From NCBI GenBank assembly GCA_905250885.1, contig CAJNOQ010000166.1, positions 1 through 64,000 of the forward strand: 64,000 bases of DNA, read 5' to 3'. The notes under the pieces were generated by a model that did no database searches, was not told the origin of the DNA, and saw nothing but the letters and a program-made list of their open reading frames with translations. The DNA comes from Didymodactylos carnosus. Taxonomy: Eukaryota > Rotifera > Eurotatoria > Philodinida > Philodinidae. The translations under genes were made by a program, and so were the position numbers. Position 1 is the first letter of the stretch; each line of letters starts with the position of its first letter. Of the stretch, positions 25,612 to 37,998 are shown in pieces.

Positions 25612-28600
25612 ATGCATTGGACGATAATACTTTTTATTTTTTTTCTAAGTTCTACTGTTCATTTATTTCTTTGTCCATATACAAAAGTTGAAGAAAGTTT
25701 TAATTTACAAGCGATCCACGATATTCTCTATCATCGTTTCAACATTTCAAGTGTAAGTTTAAATTTTGCTACTAAGTCTATGTTTTATTCACTTTTCTTT
25801 CTTATTTATTAGTATGATCATTTGGAATTTCCAGGAGGTACCATCTGAATGTAATCTAGACATCTCTGTTTTTAAGTGTATTTAATTATTTTCAGTCGTA
25901 CCTCGAACGTTTCTTGGTCCCATTGTGGTTTCATGTTTATCATTTCCATTTACAATATTTTTTCCATCATCATCATCTTCTCTTTTATATATGCAGTATA
26001 TTGGTATGTACAGGGTGTAAAAAGAACAAATTTCGATTATGTATATTCTTTTTGTTACAGTTCGATTGATATTAGGATTATTAGTGGCACTTAGTTTAAC
26101 AAATTTTTATATTTCATTAAAACGGCATTGTGGCTCATCTGTACAACAATGGTGGTTAATTATAACACTAACTCAATTTCATCTATTTTTTTATTCTACA
26201 AGAACACTACCAAATACATTTGCTCTCATTTTAGGTGAGCGAGAGATGAAGAAACTTTCGAAAGATGGTTAAATCTTAAATCTCGATTTCTTTCAAGTTT
26301 TGAATTGTTTCGCATTTTGGTTAAATGGTAAACATAGACTATTGGTATGGACGTCAGCATTTGTCATTTTGATATTTCGTTCGGAACTTGTCATTTTATT
26401 GGGTCTGATTATTCTTTATGAAGTTATCAATCGTCGTTTAAGTTTTCGCGAATCATTAAAACATGGCATATCTGCAAGTTTAATCGCTGTGGGTAAGTCG
26501 TTTCAAATTTTATTTTCAAATCATAAATTCTGATTAACATTTTTTGGGTAGTGCTTCTTAGCGACCGAACTCAAAAGTAGAAGACAATCATAAGTAAACG
26601 TGGAAGCTATAATGATTCGATTCAAAATGTTTAAACACAAAATCCTAATGTACAAAATAAACTTTGCTTTTTTCATATTTTCTAGAAAAAACACGCTTCT
26701 AAAACATTGCTTTCTCTGTTCTCGGAAAACTCATGTAACTCAGCCAAAACTTACGCTTTTGAGATAATTTTTTTTAATCTGAAAGCTGATGATCCATATT
26801 ATAAATGTGGACCTTCGTTTCGAACAAATATTTTTTTCTGTTCACCATGTTCAAGCGCGAAGATTAACTATAACGAATTTCTGGCTTAAACAAATATCTG
26901 GAAAGTTGTTGATGTTTCATATTTTCAGTATTTCTTCAATAATCTTTTTACCTTTAGATGAACAACACTGATTCACCTATCGTTTTGTAGAGAATTGAAC
27001 GCTGAATCTTTAAAAAAAAAATTTAATCCGAAAGGATGAGAGATACTTAGCAAGATATTGAGACCATCATTTATTCTACTGCACCCGTTATACATGAAAG
27101 ACATGATAGATCTGTGTCTTCGGTGCAACTAAACACTAAACAAAGAGCTGTCTTTTAAATCAACCACGCATGATAGATGAGTGTATATATGTATATATGC
27201 ACAATACCAAAATAAGTTAATCTAATGGCTGACATATTCCCTGTTTAAATTGAATATCAGCATCGTTGTAATGTACAAAACCAAATAGGAGTTGACAGAA
27301 AGTGTGAATCATGCTATACACTAGTTAATGTGATTCGAAGTGTCCAGTTGTAGTTGAAAATAAATAAAAATAATTGAAAAAGATTAGGGTTAGAGACAGT
27401 TTTGACTTGAAATTCTTGTTCTCTATAATAAATTGTATTTTCTATAAAAGAAAATTTTTCTATTTAGGACTTAGTCTAATCGTCGATAGTTGGTTTTGGC
27501 AGCGATTAGTATGGCCAGAAGGTGAAGTATTATTTTACAACACAATATTAAACAAAAGTTCAAATTGGGGTGTATCCTTTTTGTTAACACGCCTAAGAGG
27601 AACATGTCATGACCAGCACAACGAAAAAGCTCCCATTAGTAGAGATGTTAGTCGACAACGAAAAACGTTCAACTGGTTATTGTCTTCTAGTAGTGCAAAC
27701 AATAAACTATATCTTGATATTTATCAATTTTCTCATTGATCTTTTTTTCGTCATGTTAGCATGTTGAAACTTTTTATTTAAGTAGAGAGACAACTTCATG
27801 GTATTTAATCGAAAGATTATCTATGCATATTCATTTGTCTTTCTTAACATCATTCAGACTTCACCATTTTTATGGTATTTCTATTCTGTTTTACCACGTG
27901 CTCTTGGTGCATCTCTACTAATATTACCATATGGCTTGTACACTAGTAAAACAATTCGTTTAATGGTACTACCAAGTTTTTTATTTATATTTATTTATTC
28001 AATTTTACCACATAAAGAGTTACGTTTCATTTTTTATACATTTCCAATGTTGAATGTAGCTGTAGCAGAAGGTTGTAAACGAATGTAAGTTTATCTTTTA
28101 TTAATGGTAATGTCAATTATCGTTTTAAAAGCAGAAACACATCTTTTATTTATTAAATCTAGATTTCAGCTGAAAACTTATGATTGGCTGTCTAAATTAT
28201 TAAAATTGATTATTTATGGTCATCTGATTTTAAATATAATTCAAACATCAATAGCATTATATGCTTCACATTACAATTATCCGGGTGCACAATCTCTTTT
28301 AAGTTTACAAAAACTCTATCATCATAAATCAAGTATAATTAATTGATTTGTCACATCGAAGAGTGAACTTTTTTCTTCTTTATTTTGTAGATGTAACCGT
28401 TCATATTGACGTTTATGCAGCTGAAAATGGTATATCGAGATTTTTAGAACTTAAACGTGCCGACATTTGGAGGTATGGAAAAGGATCAGTAATTGACTAT
28501 GTATGATGTAAATACATCGGTTTTGTTGTTTGTTTTTGATTTAGATATAATAAAACGGAAATGTTGACAATCAAAGAACTTACTCAATTTGATTTTTTAC

Positions 28601-28764
28601 TAGTTGAATCCAATAATGAAGAAGATAATCGTCTAAAACCGTATTTAACAGAAGGATTTCATATTATAAATTTTATACGTGGATTTAACGGATTTTATAT
28701 TGATAAAAATATTTTGTTGAAAATGAGATGGATACCAAAAATTTATATACTCTCAATAAAATAA
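25612..28764 (+). CDS. ALG12: ALG12, dolichyl-P-mannose alpha-1,6-mannosyltransferase
   Basis: ER multi-pass GT22 glycosyltransferase adding the eighth mannose to the lipid-linked oligosaccharide for N-glycosylation. Exon 1 encodes a hydrophobic start and the family hallmark [20 protein letters not shown], then a 22-nt exon YDHLEFPG, then VVPRTFLGP. Further exons give [20 protein letters not shown] (about 26170-26233), [12 protein letters not shown] (about 26355-26390), [20 protein letters not shown] with ILNKSSNWG (27485-27575) and [20 protein letters not shown] (from 27859). [20 protein letters not shown] is at about 28005-28065, and ASHYNYPGA at about 28265. The protein ends PKIYILSIK. Introns are short except one of about 980 bp (26492-27470) and one of about 290 bp that happens to stay open. 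The ATG at 25612 begins the hydrophobic start; an in-frame ATG at 25582 is an alternative. Confidence 0.93.
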
Positions 28765-28909
28765 AAACTTCTTGTTTTAGTTATTTTAATTAATATCTTT
28801 CTATAAATTGTGTTTTAAAAGCAACTTCTTACTCTCACAAAATAATATATTATTTTTGTTTTTTGACGACATTTTAGTTTTCTAATTATTTTTAAGATAT
28901 TGTATAATA
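28765..28909 (+). promoter_or_regulatory. 145-bp gap with poly(A) signal overlap and possible splice-leader acceptor
   Basis: AATAAA overlaps the ALG12 stop region (about 28754-28760). A T-rich tract ends in TTTTAG at 28872-28877, 33 bp before the mTERF3 ATG. Such a small gap leaves little room for a separate promoter. The TTTTAG could accept a trans-spliced leader, which bdelloids are known to use. Function is inferred. Confidence 0.35.
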
Positions 28910-30636
28910 ATGTTTCGACAAATATCTTCTCTAGTGATCATTCGATTTGTTTCACATACAAATATTCCACGAACATGTTCGTTACATAATGCTGCAAATA
29001 CAGATATTAATTATTTTCAAAATATGGTCAAATCACATGTAGAGAAACAACCATCTTCTAAAACTAATACTACCAATGTCAATTCTTCAAACAAAAAACA
29101 AAAAAATAATTTTGACAATAAAAATCAACATAGATCTTATGGTCAACAAACAACATCAGAATATTTTCAATTGAAACAAAAAAACACATCATCATCATCA
29201 TCGGCAAAGTTTACATCCTACAATACAACATTGGGTACAAACAAATGGGATGATCAAAATAAACATTCACATTCAGAACGATCAATGAAATACAATAATT
29301 ATGTATCGAATAAATCGAGAATATCAACATATAACAATAAAAAATCAGTAAATCAAATAAATGACAATGATGATAAAACAAAAACATCTAAATTTAATTC
29401 GTACAATAAAGCGTATCAAAACGTAACCAAGAGTAGTCATGATTTTAATTCACAAGAAGAAGATGATATGTTTGAAAATGAAAAAGATGATTTAACATTG
29501 ACTGGCGTTGAAACAAAAACATTTTCAAAAGTAAATAAAAAAAATAAAACAACAATTTATTCAAAAGATAAAATAAATGTTCTACTTTCAAATAAACAAG
29601 ATGAAACAAAGAATAGGTCAGTAAAATATTATAATCATGAAACAAGTTAAATTGTTTATATTTTTTTGGATTTAGTAATTCGATTCCACTTGAGGTTCTT
29701 GTTCAACCCGATTTACATGATTTATATACTAATGAAGAAATACATGAATCAATTGAACAATATATTCGTAATATTCGTCCTGTTGTTTTACGTTCACTTC
29801 CATATGATATGGCTTATTTAATAAATGAATCAGAAACATTAAAACGTTTCGTTGAAATGGGTGTTGATATCTATCGTTGGGGTAAATCACATGCAAAAGT
29901 CAAATATACCAGTACACTTGATTTTGAACGTGATTGTTCAAAACATATTGTTTTTTTACATGATAAAGGTATTCAAAATGATATTCTAGCACAATTTCTT
30001 TCATTTAATCCTTGGATATTTAGTGAAAATATTAATGATTTACAAACACGAATTCATTATCTTGAAAGTAAAGAATTTAAATCAGACATGATTCAACACA
30101 TTATTACTAAAGCACCCTACTGGCTTAATCTAAGTACAAAAACAGTGGATAATAAATTATCTTGGTTTCAAAAAAAATTTCATTTATCCGTTGATGAAAT
30201 ACGAACAATTGTTTGTAAAGCACCAAAATTAATTACATTACCATTAAAAGATATTAGTGATACTTATTTTAATATGAAAGAATTTTTAAATTTTACTGAA
30301 GAACAATTAAAAGAATTACTTATCAAATATCCAAAATTGTTTCAATATGATTTTAAAGTAATCGAATTCAATTTTGATTTTTTAATTAATCAAATGAATA
30401 TTAAACAGGAACAATTTATTGAATATCCACCCATACTTAAACAATCATATCAACGTTTAAGAACACGATGTCTCTATTTGAAATCTATTGGACGTGATCA
30501 ATTTAATTCATCAGAACCAAATTTTATATCTCTAAAAGCTCTTTGTTTAAGCACTGATGAACTATTTTGTCAGCAAGTGTTGAATACTACTGTTAAACAG
30601 TATCGACAGTTTAGTAAAACAAATGTACGGGATTAG
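28910..30636 (+). CDS. mTERF3-like mitochondrial transcription/ribosome-assembly factor
   Basis: Two exons: 28910 to about 29615, and from about 29674 (after a 58-bp intron with TTTAG acceptor) to 30636. The N-terminus (MFRQISSLVIIRFVSHTNIP) is basic and hydrophobic, as expected for a mitochondrial presequence. It is followed by about 180 residues of Asn/Lys/Ser/Gln-rich low complexity. Exon 2 holds the mTERF array of helical repeats with the recurring LxxxP motif: FLSFNPWIFSENINDLQTRI, IITKAPYWLN, IVCKAPKLITLPLKDI, LLIKYPKLFQYDF and EYPPIL. The LNFTEEQLKELLIKYPKLFQ segment resembles mTERF3 (MTERFD1) more than other paralogues. It should bind mitochondrial nucleic acid. It is followed at 560 bp by CPSF1 on the same strand. 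Confidence 0.87.
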
Positions 30637-30850
30637 TGATGTATATATTTTTTTTTTTTTTTTGTATTTTTATGTAATAAAGAGAATTGATATAAAAAGA
30701 AAGAGTTTGATAAAGAACAACAGAAGAATAAGATGATCACTAGAATTACTAGCTACTAGCTTAAACTATAGAATTTTGTATAAAAAAAATGACTTTTTCA
30801 TGTTTTATACCGTTTATTTTATCTAGCTGATAAACGTTAGCTTTCAGTTA

Positions 30851-31084
30851 GGTATGCACCAGTTTAAAACTGGTGTTGGGGCATCCGGGAGAATTGTAAT
30901 ACATCAGTTATCACGATTCACTCAGAGCTGTGAAACATCTCATTTTGTAGCAAAAAAGTTTGTTCTATAAAATGCATTTGTTAAAGGAATTCCAAAATCA
31001 TTTCTAAGAAAAATTAGAGCATTCTAAAATGCACTAAATCACGAAAAAAAAACCTGTTCGAACAGTTTTTAACTGATGTATACC
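30851..31084. mobile_element. Small TA-flanked MITE between mTERF3 and CPSF1
   Basis: Starts GGTATGCACCAGTTT and ends AACTGATGTATACC. The terminal inverted repeats match at 19 of 22 positions and both ends are flanked by TA (30849-30850, 31085-31086), as for Tc1/mariner-type miniature elements. Just inside the left end is the palindrome CACCAGTTTAAAACTGGTG. It is non-coding, 234 bp. Confidence 0.62.
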
Positions 31085-31196
31085 TACTTTTAGTATTGTT
31101 CTAAATCTGTTCAACACTATCACTTTTCTAATTTATTTTATTCTATTCTACTTTCAGATTCTTCAATTGAATCATTTTAAATAATTTTTTTGAACA

Positions 31197-34100
31197 ATGT
31201 TTTCAATATTTAAAACATTGCATCCACCAACGGGAATAGAAAATGCTGTATCAGCGTATTTTTTATCACCATATGAAAAAAATCTTGTATTATCAAGTGG
31301 AAATCAATTATATGTTTATCGTCTTGTACCCGACACAATTACAAATGATTTCGTTAGTGAATCAGTTAATCATATATTAAATGATCCTGCTGATGTTTAT
31401 CAATCACTATCTAGTCAAAAACCACAACGTTTAAAATTTGAATGTATGAATACATTTACATTATGGTCAAATATTTGTTCTATAACACCATGTCGTTTTG
31501 GTCCAACAATGGTTAAAGATGCATTATTTATATCATTTATGGATGCAAAATTAGCTCTTATCGAATTTGATACCACTATTCATGATTTAAAAACATTATC
31601 AATGCACTATTTTGAAGATGAATTACAAAAAGAAGGTCAATGGTATAATTTTTCACCACCAATTGTACGAGTAGATCCAGATATGAGATGTGCTGTAATG
31701 TTAATATACAATTGTAAATTGGTTATTATACCATTTTTTAATAATGAAAATTCAAATAAAGATATTACATTGACAAATGAAATGTTATCAAATAATTCAA
31801 TGCTAAATATAAGTAAGATAAAATATATTTTTTTATTTAAAAATGTTTAAAAATCATTTTTCTTTTAGCTATTGGACCAAGTACAAATACTCGTTGTTCA
31901 TCCTTATCATCCTATATTGTTCATTTAAAAAAACTGGATCCATCATTGACTGGTCGTATTATTGATCTACAATTTTTACATGGTTACTATGAGCCAACAT
32001 TATTTATTCTATGTGAAACAAATCGTACATGGGTCGGACGTGTAGCTGTGAAAAAAGATACATGCTGTAGTGTAGCATTATCGATCAATGTACAACAAAA
32101 ATCAAATCCAGTTATTTGGCCTGTTGATAAATTGCCATTCGATTGCTTTTCATGTATGTCTGTTCCAAAACCAATTGGTGGCATTCTTATCATTGCTGTT
32201 AATTCTATCATATATTTAAATCAGAGTATACCACCCTATGGTGTGTCATTAAATACATTAACAAAAGAATCAACAAAATATCCATTACGACAAATGAATG
32301 ATTTAAAAATATCATTGGATTGTTGTCAAGCAACGTTTATATCATCGGAAAAAATTGTATTATCGTTAAAAAATGGTGAAATATACGTTTTAACATTGCA
32401 TACGGATACAATGAGATCTGTCAAAGAGTTTACATTTGATCGAGCAGCTGCCGGTGTTTTAAGCAGTTGTGTAAGTATTGAAGAACAAAGACAATTGTCA
32501 ACTCTCATTCACTTTAAACTTAATGTATAACTGACATGTTATATTCTCTCTTTTTTCCTATTATTTAGATCTGTAAATGTGATGAAGGTTTTCTATTTTT
32601 TGGTTCACGCTTAGGTAATTCATTATTGTTACGTTATCATAAAAAAATAATTGATGAAACGTCAGAAGCAATAATGGCGAATGGCTTAGTAGATACATCG
32701 TCAAATGATACTGCTACCATCGCCACCACTACCATCAAAGCAGAAAATGGAGCAACCAATCATCATCTTGATGACGATATGTTGATGTACGGTAATAATA
32801 ATATCGAAAATATCAAAACAATTGATAATAATACCGGTGAACCGTACACAAAACGTGTAAAACAAGAATCAGATGATACTGATATTGTCAATGATCAGTA
32901 TGATACCGATAATTCCGATGAGAAGAAACCGTTAACGTATACATTTGATTTTTGTGATAGTATAATTAACATTGGTCCGTGTGGTAATAGTATTTGTGGT
33001 GAATCAGCAGATTTCAATCAACAAGATGAAAACATATTTCATCAAAATTCATTGTCATTACATTTGGATTTGGTGACAACATCAGGTCACGGTAAAAATG
33101 GTTCTATATCAATATTACAACAAACATTAAAACCCCATATTATTACTACTCAACAATTGTCCGGTAGTGTTGATTTATGGACCGTTTATTCAACACCAAT
33201 GGATACAAAACAACATGCCTATCTAATTATAAGTAATGAAACATCAACATTAATACTACAAACGGGCACTGAAATATCCGAATTAGAACATGGTGGTTTT
33301 CTAGTACATGAACAAACAATTTATTGTGGAAATATTGGAAGAACAACAAAATTAATTGTTCAAATAACACGATATTCTATTGTTTTGCTGCGTGATAGTG
33401 TTCATATACAAACAATAACATTAGACAATGAACAACAGCAAGCGTCAACGGGAAGCAAAACATTGGGACCGATTCGTTTTGCCACGAGTTTAGATAAATA
33501 TCTGGCGATATTAACTGCACATGGTCAAGTCTATATTTTTTCTCTAAATAATGAGCAAACAACTGCACCTCATCTAGCAGAATGTTTTAATCTGACATCG
33601 AAAAAGTATTCATGTGTAAATTTATATATCGATCATAATGGATTATTTACAATGAATGTTGAAGAAAAATATCTTAAAATTGAACAAGTATTAATGAATC
33701 GTCGATCAATAAGTACAGTTACTCCAACTTCGGCACAACCAATGCCTCCACTAGTCGGAAAACCAGCTCATTCAAAAACATCGTTCGATTCAAGTTTTAT
33801 GGTTGGTGGTGATGATGAAGATGATTGGTTATATGGGAAAAAGATTGAATTAGGTGTAACATCAATATCTCAGACAGTTAATGAACAACATCAAAATGAT
33901 GCTGATGTTTCAATGTCTGGAGAAACAAAGGATCGCAACACACATTCAACAAAAACATCTGTGAACAAGTCCTATTGGTTGATAACTACAGGCAAAGACG
34001 GAACTTTAACAATTTATGACCTAGATACGTTTATAATACGTTTTGAAATAGTACAATTTAACAGTGCATTGAAAGTACTCGTCGATGTAAAAGATACGTA

Positions 34101-36681
34101 TCCACCAGCAACAAATTATTTAGGAAAAATTGATACATCGTGTTCAGCATACGTCTATGAAATTATAATGATTGGTTTAGGCTATAGAAAAGATCGAGTT
34201 TATTTACTAGTAAGTGGCTGCTACCTTCATGTAAGAGTTTGTTATTGATTCTATTTTTAATAGGCAAGAATTGATGAAGATTTGATATTGTATGAAGCCT
34301 ATCCCTACTATCATTTACCTGAGGATCGTTTAAAAATACGTTTTCGACGTTTATCATTGAATGCCTTTATACGTACAAAAAAATCAAGTGCAAAAAGAAA
34401 TACAACCAAGAAACAACAACAACAACAGCAGCAAACTCAGTCACAATCAACTGTTCAACAGAAAGATCAACTGAAAACAACAACACCTGTTCAAACAGAT
34501 TTAATTGACGACGAAATGAATGAATATCAACGAACATTATTACGATCATTTGATGGTTTGAGAAAATGTTTCTGATATGTGTGTAGTCTGACTATTTTTT
34601 TAATCGTATTTTCTAGATGTCTCGAATTATTCTGGTATATTTATTTGTGGTACACATCCACATTGGTTAATATGGTCAAAAGGAAATATCCGTTCATTTC
34701 CAATGACAATTGATGGTCCAATAAAAGCATTTGCACAATTCAACGATGAAAATTGTAAAAAAGGTTTTCTCTATTTTAATCAAAAAGATGATTTGCGTAT
34801 AGCTGTCATGCCGACCCAACGTATACTCGACTCATATTGGCCATTACAAAAGATCACATTAAGAATGACAGGTACATCTATTTTTATCAACAATATGTTT
34901 TCTTCTCAACATTGTTTCTCTTGTTATTTAGTCCATTATCTATGTTACCATGTTGAAAGCAAAGTAAACTTTTTATTTTTATAGTTTGATTATTTATCTA
35001 CAGATCTATCTTTCTCTCGTTAGTTATATGCTGCAACAATGAGTATAGATGAGCCAACAAATCAATTAGTACAACCTAGTGGCGAAGATCGCGAATCAAT
35101 CACGTATACAAAAGGTACACATAAATATTAATACATATTCTAACTTCATCTATCTCGTTCTAATTTTTATTTTATTTAGAATCAAATTTTCTTCTTCCAT
35201 CTCGTGAACAGTTTATTGTACAATTATTTTCGCCTACTCAATGGGAACAAATTCCAAATGCCAAGTATATTTTATGTTTTAATCCTAACGAAACTTTTTA
35301 CTTTTGATTTCTATTTTTTAGGATAACCATGAATGATTGGGAACATGTAACGTGTATGAAAACAATTGCTCTAAAATTTCAAGGAGCACTAATGAAAACG
35401 TATATTGCAATTGGTACAGCGAATTGTTTCAATGAAGATGTGAATAGTCGAGGACGAGTAAATATAAAAATAGTACTAGTTGAAAACTACAACAAAAATT
35501 AAATTTTTACAATTTTTAGATCATTTTATTTGATATTATTGAAGTTGTTCCAGAATTAAATCAACCTTTAACAAAACATAAAATTAAAGTATATCTGATT
35601 CTAAATGAAAATAAATTATTATTCATTTGAATATATTTAATTTAGATTGTTCATGATAGAGAAGAAAAAGGTCCTGTAACCGCACTGGAATCAGTTGTGG
35701 GTTATCTGATTGGAGCCGTTGGTCAAAAAGTTTATATTTGGCAATTTAAAGATGATCAATTGAAGGGCATTGCATTTGTTGACATTCAAGTTTATTGTCA
35801 TCGTATGATTGCAATGAAAAACTATATTCTAATAGCTGATGTTCATAAAAGTATCGCTCTTCTACGTTATCAAGAAGATATGCGTGTTTTATCCTATGTT
35901 AGTCGTGATTCACGAAAATTAGATGTTTATACAACAGAGTTTTTTGTTGATCAAACACATATTAAATTTGTGACAACAGATGCAGATAAAAATTTGTACA
36001 TCTATTCTCATTCGCCCATACAAAAAGAAACGGCAGGTGGAACATGGCTGGCACGAAAATCAGAATTTCATGTAGGATGTCACATTATGTCAGCTGTTCG
36101 ATTACAAGTAAATACAAATAATTTATCAACAAAACAAAATTATGAAGGAAAACAGGCATTAATTATGCGTGCGTAAAAATCAAGAGAAAGAATATTTTTT
36201 CAGTTAACTGTTGATATTTTTTTTTTTTTCCATTTTAGCTACATTAGATGGGGGTATTACATGTTTATTGCCACTAAATGAAAAAATATTTCGCCGATTA
36301 GGCATGTTACAAAATTCTATGACTTCCATGTTTCCACATTATTGTGGTTTAAATCCAAAAAGTTTCAGGTAAAGTTTCTTTGTCTAATACACGTAAAAAC
36401 TGATTAATATTCATATCTTTGTTACAGAGCATGTAAGACACGAATGAAAGAACTAGAAAATTCACAAAAAAATACACTTGATGGTGATTTATTATGGAAA
36501 TATTTTGATTTAAGTTTTATCGAACGTAATGAATTATTAAGTCGACTAGGAATGACATCAGACCAGGTAGACTTTAGTCAAAAAACCTATTTCATTTCAT
36601 TTGACCAATAAAATTTTTTATCTTTTCATTTAGTTTCATGAAGATTTGACCGATATACTTCGAACGCTTACATTGTTCTAA
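31197..36681 (+). CDS. CPSF1: CPSF1 (CPSF160), cleavage and polyadenylation specificity factor subunit 1
   Basis: Largest scaffold subunit of the nuclear complex that recognises AAUAAA and directs mRNA 3'-end formation. Exon 1 (31197-31812) gives [20 protein letters not shown] with LYVYRLVPD. Exon 2 (from 31869) gives the conserved [59 protein letters not shown] and [19 protein letters not shown]. These are the first two beta-propellers (MMS1_N-like region). A low-complexity acidic and Asn-rich insert lies at about 32680-32930. Later exons give [20 protein letters not shown], the C-terminal CPSF_A region ([20 protein letters not shown] with [29 protein letters not shown]) and [20 protein letters not shown], ending [16 protein letters not shown] polyQ run sits at about 34410. 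An acceptor-like TTTCAG 38 bp before the ATG may receive a spliced leader. Confidence 0.95.
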
Positions 36682-37998
36682 TTTACGTGTGATTTTCTTC
36701 TGTGTTTATCTGTGAGAAAATGTCTTATTTGTTGTTATTGTATATATATTTTGTTTCTGTGTTCTTTTTTTTTTGCTCATCAGCCATCTTAGTGGCATTC
36801 TGTTGTTGTTGTTCTTTTTTATTTTCTCGTTGCTACAGTGTAAAAGATGTTTAGCAAATTTTTTTTGTACTCTTAAAGTTTGAAATGAAAATGAATTTGC
36901 CTATTTCTACAGAACAAAATAAATCAAAATACTGAGCCGATAAAAGAAATTCATTGCCGTAGAATAAAAAGTTATTTTAAAAATTAGAAACGTCAATATC
37001 TTTCGTTACTTTCAATGATATTTTCTTGATTTCACATGTTTAGATGTCAAAAGTGAAATGGATAACAAAGCAAATAATTTTATTAGTTCAATTTTATTTT
37101 TACCGTTATTAAGGATCTCTTCTTTTTTCAGATAATCATACCAAAAAGCGTCTAAGATGAGACAACTGATCACTTTTCTCGTCTATGACTTTGTTTATAT
37201 ATTGTGACTGGTGACCTACCAAATGACTAGCGAACGTAGTAATATGATGTATCGTATTTGAAAATTTATTTACAACAAAATCGAAGAACTCTACAAAAAT
37301 GAAAGCACGAAAACTGGTGTCATTCATTAAGGAGAGTTTGTCCGATCTGCGTGTATTTGCTGATGAAACTGAACGAAATATGTGTAGTTTATAAGCTATT
37401 TTTGAAATGTCTTGGGAATTTGAACAAATATCAAATTCAATAGTCAAATGTAAGTTATATAAAGCAATTATGTTTCAATAAGAAAATATTTTTTACGCGA
37501 AAGAATTAAAAACCGATTGACAACAACAGCAACTATTAGATTAGAAAAATAAATGGCTTTTTGTCTTGCACTTTTTTTTCTATTCTTGTATCTTTTTTTT
37601 TGAGGAAGTTTTGCACTAGTGACTTTTGTAACGATACTTTTGTGGAACTTTATTACTTATTTGGCGTCATATCTTATTTGATCAGAAAATGAATTTTTGC
37701 CTTTAGTTCTTTTTATTGAAAACGTGTTTTCACAAGGATTTCATTGTTGAGAATGTCAGGTGTGAATATCATTTATCGAACATTTGCATTGAATAATAAT
37801 CTTAGTCGACAGACAAAATATAGCGATTTTCTATGTTCTATGAAAAATTTCATGTAAACAAAACAATTTTACATCATTTCATACGTGAGAAATTGCTCTT
37901 TTTGTTTCTAGATTATACAATACTTGGCAGGTCACATCCGCCATATATTTAACTAAATCATTCCAAACAAAAATAACACGTATCAAACATATTTGAAA
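36682..37998. other. Convergent intergenic region, nothing firm
   Basis: Lies between two genes whose 3' ends face each other, so it holds both 3' UTRs. The minus strand is open across about 37136-37460 (..FDICSNSQDISKIAYKLHIF..) but has no convincing ATG and no recognised family; treated as chance. Confidence 0.5.

Noticed and set aside
27571-27858. Open frame after ..NKSSNWG in ALG12 ([15 protein letters not shown]..)
   Set aside because: It is an intron that happens to stay open: the donor GTATCC and acceptor CAG join NWG to TSPFLWYF, which matches the family exactly.
37136-37460. Open minus-strand frame of about 100 codons between CPSF1 and the EEF2KMT-like gene
   Set aside because: No ATG, no recognised motif, located in converging 3' UTRs; most likely chance.
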